Shown piece by piece: positions 1-7,039 of a DNA stretch of 16,767 nucleotides. Below the pieces are notes generated by a model, which had not been told where the DNA came from, did not search any database, and saw nothing but the letters and a program-made list of their open reading frames with translations. Within the stretch, counting starts at the first letter, position 1. Every line of letters starts with the position of its first letter. Source of the stretch: Lachnospiraceae bacterium (GTDB taxonomy: Bacteria > Bacillota > Clostridia > Lachnospirales > Lachnospiraceae); contig VSND01000085.1 of assembly GCA_009774145.1 (NCBI GenBank), forward strand, positions 1-16,767. The letters are read 5' to 3'. Made by a program: the position numbers and the translations under genes.

Positions 1-19
1 CATCTCCGTTTTTATTTCC

Positions 20-49
20 ATTATAACGGATAATGGCGTACTTTGTTCA
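20..49 (-). promoter_or_regulatory. Possible sigma-A promoter reading off the left edge
   Basis: On the minus strand there is a perfect TATAAT (25 to 20), with TGAACA (49 to 44) as a 4-of-6 -35 match at 18 bp. It would serve a divergent gene beyond the left edge. The -10 is good and the -35 weak, and no gene is visible to confirm it. Confidence 0.3.
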
Positions 50-147
50 CATTTTATTTACTCATGCGTTTGTCGTGGTATGTTCAGCAACAGTCCGGCA
101 TGTCCCTGCATAAACTGGAAATAAAAAGGAGCTTTCATAACAATCCC

Positions 148-426
148 ATGCGTTTTTGCGAATTAAAGGAAAAGGACGTGATCAATCGCTGCGACTGTAA
201 ACGTCTGGGGAAAGTCTGTGATCTGATACTTGACGAAAGAAAGGGGTGCATCTGCGCCATCGTTGTTCCCGGCCCCTTCCGGCTCTGCGGGCTGCTTGGA
301 CCGGACCAGGAATACATCATTCCATGGAATAAAATCTGCCAGATCGGACCCGATATCATACTTGTGGAAATCTGTGAGGAGGATGTCCTCTGCCCGAGAA
401 AACGCCCGGGCGCCGCATTTGGATAA
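148..426 (+). CDS. YlmC/YmxH family PRC-barrel protein
   Basis: This is a 92-residue protein resembling the YlmC/YmxH family of short sporulation-associated PRC-barrel proteins. The family pattern is visible: MRFCELKEKDVIN at the N-terminus, then KRLGKVCDLILDERKG, a hydrophobic strand (CICAIVVPG), a phenylalanine/glycine turn, and EYIIPWNKICQIGPDIILVE. Family members typically have about 80-95 residues. The frame stays open upstream to position 43, but homology begins at the ATG at 148. The nearest Shine-Dalgarno, AGGAG at 127-131, is 16 nt away, which is unusually far. The protein is rich in cysteine (about six), more than I expect for the family. In B. subtilis ylmC lies close downstream of sigG; here it lies just upstream of sigG on the same strand. 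Its molecular role is not established; a forespore or sporulation link is inferred from context. Confidence 0.8.
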   Translation: MRFCELKEKDVINRCDCKRLGKVCDLILDERKGCICAIVVPGPFRLCGLLGPDQEYIIPWNKICQIGPDIILVEICEEDVLCPRKRPGAAFG

Positions 427-463
427 TACACAGATTTTGCCATTTTTTATTTGGATTCCTTTT

Positions 464-491
464 GCATAAGCAGAATATTTTGGGAAATGCT
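464..491 (+). promoter_or_regulatory. Possible sigma-F-like promoter of sigG
   Basis: GCATA (464-468) is followed 14 nt later by GGAAAT (483-488). The Bacillus sigma-F consensus is roughly GCATR, about 15 nt, then GGHRARHT, and sigG is a sigma-F target in Bacillus. The spacing is one base short and the -10 is only partly matched. No good sigma-A promoter is visible in the 99-nt gap between the ymxH-type gene and sigG. Confidence 0.3.
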
Positions 492-525
492 TTTATGTAT
501 AAATGATGCTGCAGGAGGAAATTCA

Positions 526-1302
526 ATGGTTGTGAACAAGGTTGAAATCTGCGGAGTCAACACATCCAAACTACCGCTTCTCACCAATGATGAAAAGAAG
601 ATGCTTTTTGAACGCATCCAGAAGGGAGACCGGGAAGCCAGAGAGCTGTACATCAAGGGAAATCTCCGTCTGGTCTTAAGTGTCATCAAACGGTTCTCCT
701 CCAGCAACGAGAACGTGGATGATCTGTTTCAGATCGGATGCATCGGCCTGATGAAAGCAATTGATAATTTTGACTGTACCATGGATGTCAAATTCAGTAC
801 TTATGCCGTCCCCATGATTATCGGAGAGATCCGCCGATATCTGCGGGACAACAACAGTATCCGTGTCAGCCGCTCGCTGCGGGATACTGCCTACAAGGCG
901 ATCTACGCAAAGGAAAATCTGCTGAAGAAGAATTCCAAAGAACCGACCATTCAGGAAATCTCTGACGAGATCGGTATCCCGAAAGAAGACATCGTCTATG
1001 CACTGGATGCCATTCAAAGCCCGGTCAGTCTCTACGATCCGGTCTACACAGAGGGCGGTGATACCCTCTATGTCATGGACCAGATCAGTGACCGAAAAAG
1101 CAGGGAAGAAAACTGGGTTGAGAACCTCTCCCTCTCAGAAGCCATGAAAAAACTCAGTCCGAGGGAAAATCATATCATCAACCTGCGCTTTTTTGAAGGG
1201 AAGACACAGATGGAGGTGGCAGAGGAGATCCACATCTCCCAGGCACAGGTCAGCCGTCTGGAAAAAAATGCTCTGAAAACCATGAAAAGCTATCTGAAAT
1301 AA
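526..1302 (+). CDS. sigG: RNA polymerase sporulation sigma factor SigG (late forespore)
   Basis: This 258-residue sigma-70 family protein is very close to Bacillus sigma-G. It directs late forespore transcription. The N-terminus KVEICGVNTSKLPLL is diagnostic of SigG. Region 2 runs through NLRLVLSVIKRF, DDLFQIGCIGLMKAIDNFD and KFSTYAVPMIIGEIRRYLRDNN. Region 3 includes RVSRSLRDTAYKA. The region 4 helix-turn-helix is KTQMEVAEEIHISQAQVSRLEK. The frame is open from a TTG at 451, but the ATG at 526 has an AGGAGG 7 nt upstream (513-518) and matches the start of known SigG proteins. The gene runs toward sigE, and its TAA ends at 1302, directly against the sigE stop at 1303. In Bacillus and many clostridia sigG follows sigE in the same direction, so this orientation is unusual. 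Confidence 0.96.
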   Translation: MVVNKVEICGVNTSKLPLLTNDEKKMLFERIQKGDREARELYIKGNLRLVLSVIKRFSSSNENVDDLFQIGCIGLMKAIDNFDCTMDVKFSTYAVPMIIGEIRRYLRDNNSIRVSRSLRDTAYKAIYAKENLLKKNSKEPTIQEISDEIGIPKEDIVYALDAIQSPVSLYDPVYTEGGDTLYVMDQISDRKSREENWVENLSLSEAMKKLSPRENHIINLRFFEGKTQMEVAEEIHISQAQVSRLEKNALKTMKSYLK

Positions 1303-2043
1303 TCATTCATATTTTATGATTTCTTTCTTCAGACGGCAGATGATCTTTTTTTCCAGCCGCGAAATATAGGACTGGGAGATGCCAAGCAGATCGGCCACTT
1401 CCTTCTGTGTCATCTCCCTCCCCGCCGGATGGTTCAGCCCAAACCTCATCTCAATAATCATCTTTTCCCGCTCGGAAAGTCTGGACAGGGCTTTTTTCAG
1501 CAGTTTCCGCTCTACCTCGTTTTCCAGATCCCGATAGATGATGTCTTCGTCCGTTCCCAGAATATCCGACAGCAGCAGTTCATTGCCGTCCCAGTCCACA
1601 TTCAGCGGTTCGTCTATGGAGACCTCCATACGTACTTTGCTGTTTCTGCGCAGATACATCAGAATCTCATTTTCAATGCATCGGGACGCGTAAGTCGCCA
1701 GCTTGATATTTTTATTCCGGTTAAACGTATTGATCGCCTTAATCAGGCCGATCGTTCCGATGGATATCAGATCTTCTACCCCAACGCCTGTATTGTCAAA
1801 TTTTTTCGCAATGTATACAACCAGCCTCAGATTGTGCTCGATCAGCTTTGATTTTGCCTGCTGTTCCTGATCGGTCTCCAGTCCCAGAATTGCTTTATTC
1901 TCTTCCTCTGCATTCAGGGGCGGCGGCAGGATTTCCGCCCCGCCGATATAGTGAATCTCTCCTTTTTTGGAGAAGAACATGCTTTTGAACTTTGGCGCTA
2001 CTTTCAGCTGAATCTGGTGTGGAATCGTTACCTTGATAATCAT
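1303..2043 (-). CDS. sigE: RNA polymerase sporulation sigma factor SigE (early mother cell), pro-form
   Basis: This is a 246-residue pro-sigma-E, the early mother-cell sigma factor, made inactive and cleaved by SpoIIGA. About 30 N-terminal residues precede the conserved YIGGAEILPPPL, which corresponds to the start region of mature sigma-E. Region 2 includes NLRLVVYIAKKF, EDLISIGTIGLIKAINTF and KLATYASRCIENEILMYLRR. The DEPLNVDWDGNELLLSDILGTD segment is typical of SigE. Region 4 has REKMIIEMRFGL and the helix-turn-helix TQKEVADLLGISQSYISRLEK. The start ATG at 2043 has AGGAGG 4 nt upstream (2053-2048), next to the spoIIGA stop at 2055, so the two genes are almost certainly co-transcribed and translated in tandem. 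The pro-region lacks the Bacillus-like LTHLWYKL stretch but keeps a basic, hydrophobic character. Confidence 0.96.
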   Translation of the reverse strand: MIIKVTIPHQIQLKVAPKFKSMFFSKKGEIHYIGGAEILPPPLNAEEENKAILGLETDQEQQAKSKLIEHNLRLVVYIAKKFDNTGVGVEDLISIGTIGLIKAINTFNRNKNIKLATYASRCIENEILMYLRRNSKVRMEVSIDEPLNVDWDGNELLLSDILGTDEDIIYRDLENEVERKLLKKALSRLSEREKMIIEMRFGLNHPAGREMTQKEVADLLGISQSYISRLEKKIICRLKKEIIKYE

Positions 2044-2054
2044 AATGCCTCCTC

Positions 2055-2834
2055 TTATGAGGAAAGCAGGTCACGATGAAGTATAAGCTGATACTGTCTG
2101 CTTTTATTTGGCATACGTGCGACCATCGGATGCGCGATCCACTGATCTGCGTTTTGGGATTCCAGTACCATCCCGTCCAGAATATAAGCCTCCAGTATCC
2201 CATGCTCTGCTATGGTATCATAGGGGACCATCCTTGGGAGATTCTGCCTTTCTGATTTCAGAAGAATCTCTTCCAGCACTTTCCCATCCAGAATACTGAC
2301 GGCTTTTTTACTGATCGGGTCATACAGGCTGTTGCCGGTATCATATAATGCCTTTACCGATATCCGGCACACCCCATGATGCAGGACAACCGAAACAGTT
2401 CTCCCGTTTTCCCGTTTTCTTTTATTCCATATGTACTCCGCTGCCATTAAGCCTGCTGCTGATATACTGCTGAAGACTGCAAACCACACCCCGGCCAGCC
2501 TGTGAAACTGTTCCAGATAACGCAGCATCCCGTTTAAGAGAAAACACTCCGCATACAGGCTGAACATCCTCCGGAAAAAATGCTTCCTGCCTGGACAGGC
2601 AATCTTTGTCATCCCCGCTGCCAGAATGAAAGTTCCCAGAAAATAGTGTATTCCGGACAGCCGGGCAGATGCGATATGCAGAATGCAGGCACCCAGACTG
2701 CCTGCCGCCGCCGCTGTCAGAATTCTGCCGGTCTTCACAGTTTCCTGCGCTTTCCATACGGCCAGAAACAACAGCATCGCATTCATCCAGAGATTTTTTA
2801 CAAACAGTACATCTACATAAACTTCATAGTACAC
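2055..2834 (-). CDS. spoIIGA: Sporulation sigma-E factor processing peptidase SpoIIGA
   Basis: This is a 259-residue membrane protease that activates pro-sigma-E at the sporulation septum. The N-terminal half carries about five hydrophobic segments between residues 5 and 135, starting from YYEVYVDVLFVKNLWMNAMLL, the usual family opening. The C-terminal half is an aspartic-protease-like domain with the signature ALYDTGNSLYDP; the catalytic aspartate is D165. The end (YQLILHRDLLSS) also matches the family pattern. B. subtilis SpoIIGA has about 309 residues; the shorter length here is mostly linker and tail. The start is GTG at 2834, preceded by an AGAGGGTGG Shine-Dalgarno, and gives the family N-terminus. 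It lies directly upstream of its substrate gene sigE, with an 11-nt gap. Expression is likely Spo0A-driven (see the promoter entry). Confidence 0.93.
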   Translation of the reverse strand: MYYEVYVDVLFVKNLWMNAMLLFLAVWKAQETVKTGRILTAAAAGSLGACILHIASARLSGIHYFLGTFILAAGMTKIACPGRKHFFRRMFSLYAECFLLNGMLRYLEQFHRLAGVWFAVFSSISAAGLMAAEYIWNKRKRENGRTVSVVLHHGVCRISVKALYDTGNSLYDPISKKAVSILDGKVLEEILLKSERQNLPRMVPYDTIAEHGILEAYILDGMVLESQNADQWIAHPMVARMPNKSRQYQLILHRDLLSS

Positions 2835-2838
2835 TTGC

Positions 2839-2878
2839 CACCCTCTCTCTTATGGTAATCACCATTATAGGGAGGGTG
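2839..2878 (-). repeat. 40-bp inverted repeat overlapping the spoIIGA promoter and ribosome binding site
   Basis: The outer arms CACCCTC (2839-2845) and GAGGGTG (2872-2878), and inner arms ATGGT (2852-2856) and ACCAT (2861-2865), enclose a 4-nt loop. In total 16 of 18 positions pair, counting one wobble. On the minus strand one arm contains the -10 TATAAT and the other contains the Shine-Dalgarno of spoIIGA. If transcription starts near 2857, only half the dyad is transcribed, so it would act as a DNA operator. In a read-through transcript it could form a hairpin hiding the ribosome binding site. Confidence 0.6.
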
Positions 2879-2938
2879 AACTGCAATCCCTGTCAGATCC
2901 TGCGGCTGTACGGTCTTTTTTATCCACAGGATTCGACA
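2864..2938 (-). promoter_or_regulatory. Spo0A-controlled spoIIG-type promoter
   Basis: Read on the minus strand, there is a perfect 0A box TGTCGAA (2938-2932). A second, weaker box TGTGGAT (2928-2922) follows in the same orientation with a 10-bp period. Next comes a -35-like CTGACA (2896-2891), then TATAAT (2869-2864) after a 21-bp spacer. The B. subtilis spoIIG promoter is known for an over-long 22-bp spacer and for activation by phosphorylated Spo0A at upstream tandem boxes, so the architecture matches. The start point would lie near 2857. Confidence 0.75.
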
Positions 2939-2964
2939 AAGAAAAGGAACGGCTTTCTTTCGCT

Positions 2965-3720
2965 TTATCCTGTTATTTTTAAGATCTCCGCCATCTGTTC
3001 CACCGGTATCTGCCCGGGTGCAGATGCCTCGCCGGCTGACGCAAATGTCATGGCGGAGCCTGTCAGGCTGCCGCAGATCCGGCTGATCACTCCCATGCTT
3101 CCCATGGACATGGTGACTACCGGCACAGACAGCGTTTCTGCTGCCGTAACCGTCGCCTGCAGAAGATTCAGAACATCCTGCCGGTTCGTCGGCATGACTG
3201 CAAGCTTTGCCGCGTCCGCCCCCAGCTCCTCCATGCGTCTTAACCGTCTCACCATTTCCTCTGTGGACGGGGTCTTCTGAAAATCGTGATTGGATGCCAT
3301 GACCAGGCAGCCGCTACCAGAGGCACGAAGCTTCCCTATCTCTTCTGCCGTCCTTGTCTCATCCAGATATGTCTCCAGATCCACCAGATCCGCTCCTCCT
3401 GAGGCAGCTTCCCTGTTCAGATGATAGTAGGCATCCGGATCCACGGACCGGTTCCCGCCTTCCCGGGCAGTCCGGAACGTAAACAGAAGAAGTTTTCTGC
3501 CCAGACGCATCTTTATTCCCTTCAGGGTTTCCAGAACCTCCTCTGTCCGAAAAATATCTTCATAAAAATCCGCCCGCCATTCCGCAATATCCACCGGAAG
3601 CTTCTCAATGTCTTCCGCCTTTTTCCAGATTCCTTCCCGGCTTTTTTCCACGATGGGCACGCAGATCTTCGGCGCGCCTTCTCCAAAGATCCCTGTTTCT
3701 GTCTGAAATACTCTGTTCAT
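2965..3720 (-). CDS. aroD: Type I 3-dehydroquinate dehydratase
   Basis: This 251-residue class I enzyme dehydrates 3-dehydroquinate to 3-dehydroshikimate, step three of the shikimate pathway, through a Schiff-base lysine. Visible landmarks are the substrate-binding EWRADFYED, the catalytic histidine in ASNHDFQKTP, the Schiff-base lysine in ADAAKLAVMP, the arginine in ISRICGSLTGSAMTF, and the C-terminal loop APGQIPVEQM. The length matches the usual 250. The frame extends upstream to 3786, but the ATG at 3720 gives the normal N-terminus. It has a GGGATGG Shine-Dalgarno that overlaps the end of aroE. The gene lies 11 nt behind aroE and is surely in the same transcript, so the pair supplies two consecutive steps. 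A 130-nt gap separates it from spoIIGA. Confidence 0.93.
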   Translation of the reverse strand: MNRVFQTETGIFGEGAPKICVPIVEKSREGIWKKAEDIEKLPVDIAEWRADFYEDIFRTEEVLETLKGIKMRLGRKLLLFTFRTAREGGNRSVDPDAYYHLNREAASGGADLVDLETYLDETRTAEEIGKLRASGSGCLVMASNHDFQKTPSTEEMVRRLRRMEELGADAAKLAVMPTNRQDVLNLLQATVTAAETLSVPVVTMSMGSMGVISRICGSLTGSAMTFASAGEASAPGQIPVEQMAEILKITG

Positions 3721-3731
3721 TGATCCATCCC

Positions 3732-4601
3732 TTATCTGAAATATTTTTCCTTCACCAGTTCGACCGGCATCTGCTTTCCGGTCCACAGCTCGAACGCATA
3801 GGCTCCCTGATACAGAAGCATATACATGCCGTTGAAGGCTTTGCAGCCGGCCTGCTCCGCCATCTGAAGCAGTCTGGTCTTTCTGGGGTTATAGATCACA
3901 TCGGACACAATCAGCTCCGGATACAGATAACTTTCATCCGGCACAAGGCACTCGTCTTCATGAGGACTCATGCCTGCCGAGGATGCATTGATCAGGATCC
4001 TGCTCTCTTGAATGCTCTTTTTCATCTGCTCTGTGTCTCTGAGCTCATACATGCACACCTCACAGGCTGTTCTCCGGTTCACCCGGTCCACGACTTCCTG
4101 TATGGCATCCCAGGAACCGCCCTTTCTTGCAATCAGATCGATCTTCGGCACTTTGTCCAGCGCCGCCTGGGCAACGATGGAAGCCGCAGCTCCTCCGGCG
4201 CCCAGAAGCGTCATCTTTCCGCCGATGATATCATGCCCTGCATCTTTCACCGCCCTCATATAACCTCTGCCGTCTGTATTATAGCCGGTCAGCACGCCGT
4301 TTTCCTGCACCACCGTATTCACTGCCCCGATCAGCCGGGCTTCCTCAGACAGCACATCTGCCCGCTCATACATCAGCCTTTTATGAGGCATGGTGCAGTT
4401 GAATCCTCTTGCATTCATCACCGTCAGTCCGTCTACCGCCTTTTCAAACTGTTCCGGCGCCACGTCGAAAGCCAGATACACATAGTCCAGCCCGTGATAA
4501 CGGAAGGACTCATTATGCATGGCCGGCGATACGCTGTGGGCAACCGGACTTCCCAGAAGGCATGTAAGCCCTGTGTGACCTGTAATCCATTTTTCTTCCA
4601 T
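3732..4601 (-). CDS. aroE: Shikimate dehydrogenase (NADP+)
   Basis: This 289-residue enzyme reduces 3-dehydroshikimate to shikimate with NADPH. The N-terminal substrate domain shows LLGSPVAHSVSPAMHN (the two shikimate-binding serines), NCTMPHK (catalytic lysine; the usual form is NVTxPxK, so valine is replaced by cysteine) and GYNTDG. The nucleotide domain has GAGGAAASIVAQ. INASSAGM, DVIYNPRKTRLL and the glutamine in MLLYQGAYAF complete the set. The frame is open to 4691, but the ATG at 4601 has a GGCGGGGA Shine-Dalgarno at proper distance and removes an unconserved cysteine-rich leader. It is the first gene after the ftsZ terminator. I see no clear promoter in the gap, so it may depend partly on read-through. 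A quinate/shikimate dehydrogenase of dual specificity is possible. Confidence 0.93.
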   Translation of the reverse strand: MEEKWITGHTGLTCLLGSPVAHSVSPAMHNESFRYHGLDYVYLAFDVAPEQFEKAVDGLTVMNARGFNCTMPHKRLMYERADVLSEEARLIGAVNTVVQENGVLTGYNTDGRGYMRAVKDAGHDIIGGKMTLLGAGGAAASIVAQAALDKVPKIDLIARKGGSWDAIQEVVDRVNRRTACEVCMYELRDTEQMKKSIQESRILINASSAGMSPHEDECLVPDESYLYPELIVSDVIYNPRKTRLLQMAEQAGCKAFNGMYMLLYQGAYAFELWTGKQMPVELVKEKYFR

Positions 4602-4661
4602 TTTCTTTTCCCCGCCTCTCCTGCATCCTGTCCCGTCACAGGGAGAAATTTCCCCGTACAC

Positions 4662-4696
4662 AAAAAACGGGATCCATGCATGCCACATCAATCCCG
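4662..4696 (-). terminator. Rho-independent terminator after ftsZ
   Basis: On the minus strand CGGGAT (4696-4691) pairs with ATCCCG (4673-4668) across a 17-nt loop containing GCATGC. A T6 run follows at once (4667-4662). It sits 53 nt beyond the ftsZ stop and before aroE. The stem is short, so termination may be partial. Confidence 0.6.
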
Positions 4697-4748
4697 CCCT
4701 TTTCTTCTTCTTTATTCTTTGTTCCCTGTCCCCTTTATTCCTGTTTTC

Positions 4749-5912
4749 CTATCTGTCTTTCTGGAAAAACTTCGGAATCTTGATCTCCTGTTCTTCTACT
4801 GTGCTCTCCGGCCTCGTGAAATTCTTCAGACCCGGCAGCGGCTGAACCACCTGCCTTCTCTGTTCCCCTGTTCTCCCGAAACCGGACTGATTAAGTCCTG
4901 CCGGAGCCGATGCCGTCTTTCCTGCCGCCGGACGGAAGGAAGAAAAACCTCCTTTGCTGCCATTCTCCTGAAGTCCGGTTGCAATGACCGTGATGCTGAC
5001 CTCATCCGAATTGCCTGCATCGTACATCGCTCCAAAGATAACATTCGCCTCTTCTCCCACCTGTTCCTGCACATAAGATGCTGCTTCATTGGCATCAATC
5101 AGAGAGATATCTCCGGATACATTGATGATCACATGGCTGGCTCCTGCGATCGTCGTCTCAAGCAGCGGACTGGTAATCGCCTGCTTGACTGCCTCAAGCG
5201 CCTTATCGTCGCCTCTGGCCGTGCCAATACCGATATGCGCGATTCCTTTGTCTGTCATGACCGTCTGGACATCTGCAAAATCCAGATTGATCAGCGCCGG
5301 CAGATTGATCAGATCCGTGATTCCCTGAACCGCCTGCTGCAGGACCTCATCTGCCTTCTTCAGCGCTTCCGGCATGGTTGTCCTTCGGTCCACAATCTCC
5401 AGAAGCTTGTCATTGGGAATTACAATCAGTGTATCCACGGATTCTTTCAGCTTCTCAATTCCCATCAGGGCATTGTTCATGCGCTGCTTTGCTTCAAAGC
5501 GAAAGGGCTTGGTCACAACACCGACCGTCAGAATTCCCATCTCCTTTGCCGCCCGCGCAAGAACCGGCGTCGCTCCGGTTCCGGTACCGCCGCCCATACC
5601 GCAGGTGACAAATACCATGTCCGCCCCCTGAATCGCTTCCTTCAGTTCTTCAATGCTTTCTTCCGCCGCTTTTTCCCCAATCTCAGGCTTTGCACCTGCA
5701 CCAAGTCCTTTTGTCAGTTTCTCGCCGATCTGAATCGCCGTCGGCGCCTTGCAGAGCTTCAGTGCCTGTTTATCTGTATTGACACCGATAAACTCCACTC
5801 CCCCGATCTGCTCTTCTACCATTCTATTTACAGCGTTGTTGCCTGCCCCTCCAACGCCAATCACGATGATGCGGGCGGCAGCTTCAGTTTCATTCGTCAT
5901 AATTTCCAACAA
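4749..5912 (-). CDS. ftsZ: Cell division protein FtsZ
   Basis: This is the tubulin-like GTPase that forms the cytokinetic ring. The domain order is normal: RIIVIGVGGAGNNAVNRM near residue 15, the GTP-binding G-box GGGTGTG at about 107-113, the synergy (T7) loop NLDFAD at about 209-214, a variable glycine/alanine/serine-rich linker, and the C-terminal peptide EIKIPKFFQKDR that binds membrane anchors. The length is 387 residues from the chosen start. The start is a choice: an ATG at 5918 lies only 2 nt from the AGGAGG (5926-5921), whereas the TTG at 5912 lies 8 nt from it and yields a normal N-terminus (MLEIMTNE). A TTG at 5936 also keeps the frame open. The gene has its own promoter and a terminator, and no ftsA sits upstream. 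Confidence 0.95.
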   Translation of the reverse strand: MLEIMTNETEAAARIIVIGVGGAGNNAVNRMVEEQIGGVEFIGVNTDKQALKLCKAPTAIQIGEKLTKGLGAGAKPEIGEKAAEESIEELKEAIQGADMVFVTCGMGGGTGTGATPVLARAAKEMGILTVGVVTKPFRFEAKQRMNNALMGIEKLKESVDTLIVIPNDKLLEIVDRRTTMPEALKKADEVLQQAVQGITDLINLPALINLDFADVQTVMTDKGIAHIGIGTARGDDKALEAVKQAITSPLLETTIAGASHVIINVSGDISLIDANEAASYVQEQVGEEANVIFGAMYDAGNSDEVSITVIATGLQENGSKGGFSSFRPAAGKTASAPAGLNQSGFGRTGEQRRQVVQPLPGLKNFTRPESTVEEQEIKIPKFFQKDR

Positions 5913-5957
5913 CGTCATATCCTCCTTACTTAACAAACGCCAATATACAATGACTTT

Positions 5958-5986
5958 ATCATATCTTTTTTTTTTCGATTACGCAA
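5958..5986 (-). promoter_or_regulatory. Sigma-A promoter of ftsZ
   Basis: TTGCGT (5986-5981), a 17-bp spacer that is mostly an A-tract, and TATGAT (5963-5958) on the minus strand. Transcription would start near 5951, about 25 nt before the Shine-Dalgarno. This is the best promoter in the 263-nt non-coding stretch before ftsZ. Confidence 0.7.
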
Positions 5987-6029
5987 CCTGTTTTTCCAAT
6001 TTCTCTGTATTTTTTCTGCTATAAATGAG

Positions 6030-6078
6030 CAAATTTGAAATCTTGCACAAATTTGTCCGTAATAAAACGACAAATTTG
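6030..6078. repeat. Three copies of the palindrome CAAATTTG upstream of ftsZ
   Basis: Perfect 8-bp palindromes at 6030-6037, 6048-6055 and 6071-6078, in the otherwise non-coding AT-rich gap between ftsQ and ftsZ (5913-6175). They lie roughly 80-130 bp upstream of the predicted ftsZ start point. The second is followed by TCCG, and TTTGTCCG recurs at 6095-6102. They could be operator sites; no regulator is known to me for this motif. Confidence 0.5.
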
Positions 6079-6175
6079 AGGTTTTACATTTATTTTGTCC
6101 GCGAATGAAATACAAACGCAGAATCCTTTGTGCAGTTTTCCGGATTTGCTCAATTATAGTTTTCTGTTATTTTTT

Positions 6176-6913
6176 TCATTGCCGGTTTGATTCCAGCGAA
6201 ATATGCGTGCTTTCATCGGTATAATTTTTCATATCCAGCGTACCGGACTTGTCCAGAAGATCCGGCTCCAGCTGCTTGATCCGTGCGATTTTTTCTTCCA
6301 TATGGTCCCCGGAACCCAGCGTTACCCGCACATCTTTGAGCTGAAGGTAGATGTCATTCAGATTTCCAAGGAAAAGCTCGTCCGGATCCAGACTGTATTT
6401 TGTCAAAAGCTGCGTAATCTCCAGAATCGTGTCAAAGATCTGCGGTTCCTCCACATTCAGGCTCTGATACAGGGCAAGCTGGTCAAAATAAAGGCCGCTG
6501 ATCAGAGGAACGCCTTCGATCTCCTCGTCAGAACTTTCCACAACAATCCCGTCCTTGTCGAAATATACGTTTTTTCCAAGATAGCGGACGTAGCCGACAA
6601 TGTTTTTCTCGTACACACGGATCGTAATACTGTCAAGGGAATCCATATGCACTTCAAAATCGTCCACAAACGGAATCTCCGGATGCTTCTGGTACTTATA
6701 ACGCAGATACAGGTAGATGGTATTTCTTCGATAGCCTTCCCCGATGACAAAATCTGCGATTTCTTCATTAGAATAATGCTCATTGCCGACAACTGTCACC
6801 TCTTTGATATAAAACAGACCGGCAAGCAACAGCAGCAGTACCGCTGCTGACGCCAGTACTGCTGCTGCCAGTATCACCTTTCTGGGAATCTTCCTTCTGC
6901 TCCCATGTTCCAA
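6176..6913 (-). CDS. ftsQ: Cell division protein FtsQ/DivIB
   Basis: This 245-residue bitopic membrane protein of the divisome bridges FtsL/FtsB-type proteins and septal synthases. A short basic cytoplasmic tail (SRRKIPRK) is followed by one transmembrane helix at about residues 12-33. Then comes a POTRA domain beginning FYIKEVTVVGNEHYSNEEI and a beta domain with ITIRVYEKNIVGYVRYLGKNVYFDKDGIVVE. The C-terminus is charged and variable, as usual. I chose the TTG at 6913 because AGGAG (6926-6922) lies 8 nt upstream; the ATG at 7012 adds 33 residues unlike any FtsQ and has no Shine-Dalgarno. It follows murA by 126 nt and precedes ftsZ, the usual Firmicute order with ftsA absent. Confidence 0.88.
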   Translation of the reverse strand: MEHGSRRKIPRKVILAAAVLASAAVLLLLLAGLFYIKEVTVVGNEHYSNEEIADFVIGEGYRRNTIYLYLRYKYQKHPEIPFVDDFEVHMDSLDSITIRVYEKNIVGYVRYLGKNVYFDKDGIVVESSDEEIEGVPLISGLYFDQLALYQSLNVEEPQIFDTILEITQLLTKYSLDPDELFLGNLNDIYLQLKDVRVTLGSGDHMEEKIARIKQLEPDLLDKSGTLDMKNYTDESTHISLESNRQ

Positions 6914-7039
6914 ACTCAACACTCCTACCGGGCAGAGCCACACCGCTGCCGCCTGCCATGGAGCCGTGTCTTTTAGAGCTGTCTGTTCATGGCCGGCTGA
7001 GTGACTCAGCAAAAACTTTTACGCTTACCTTCCAGGACA

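Noticed and set aside
3720..5933. A 737-codon open frame on the plus strand
   Set aside because: It is exactly antisense to aroE and ftsZ, both certain genes, and its product is a histidine-, arginine- and cysteine-rich mixture without motifs. It is stop-free because of the codon usage of the opposite strand.
6996..7010. Perfect 15-nt dyad GCTGAG-TGA-CTCAGC in the murA-ftsQ gap as a terminator
   Set aside because: On the minus strand no T-run follows, and the stem is only 6 bp. The rest of the 126-nt gap shows nothing convincing besides the ftsQ ribosome binding site.
6914..7012. N-terminal extension of FtsQ from ATG 7012
   Set aside because: There is no ribosome binding site, the extra residues do not resemble FtsQ, and a proper AGGAG lies inside the extension, ahead of the TTG at 6913.
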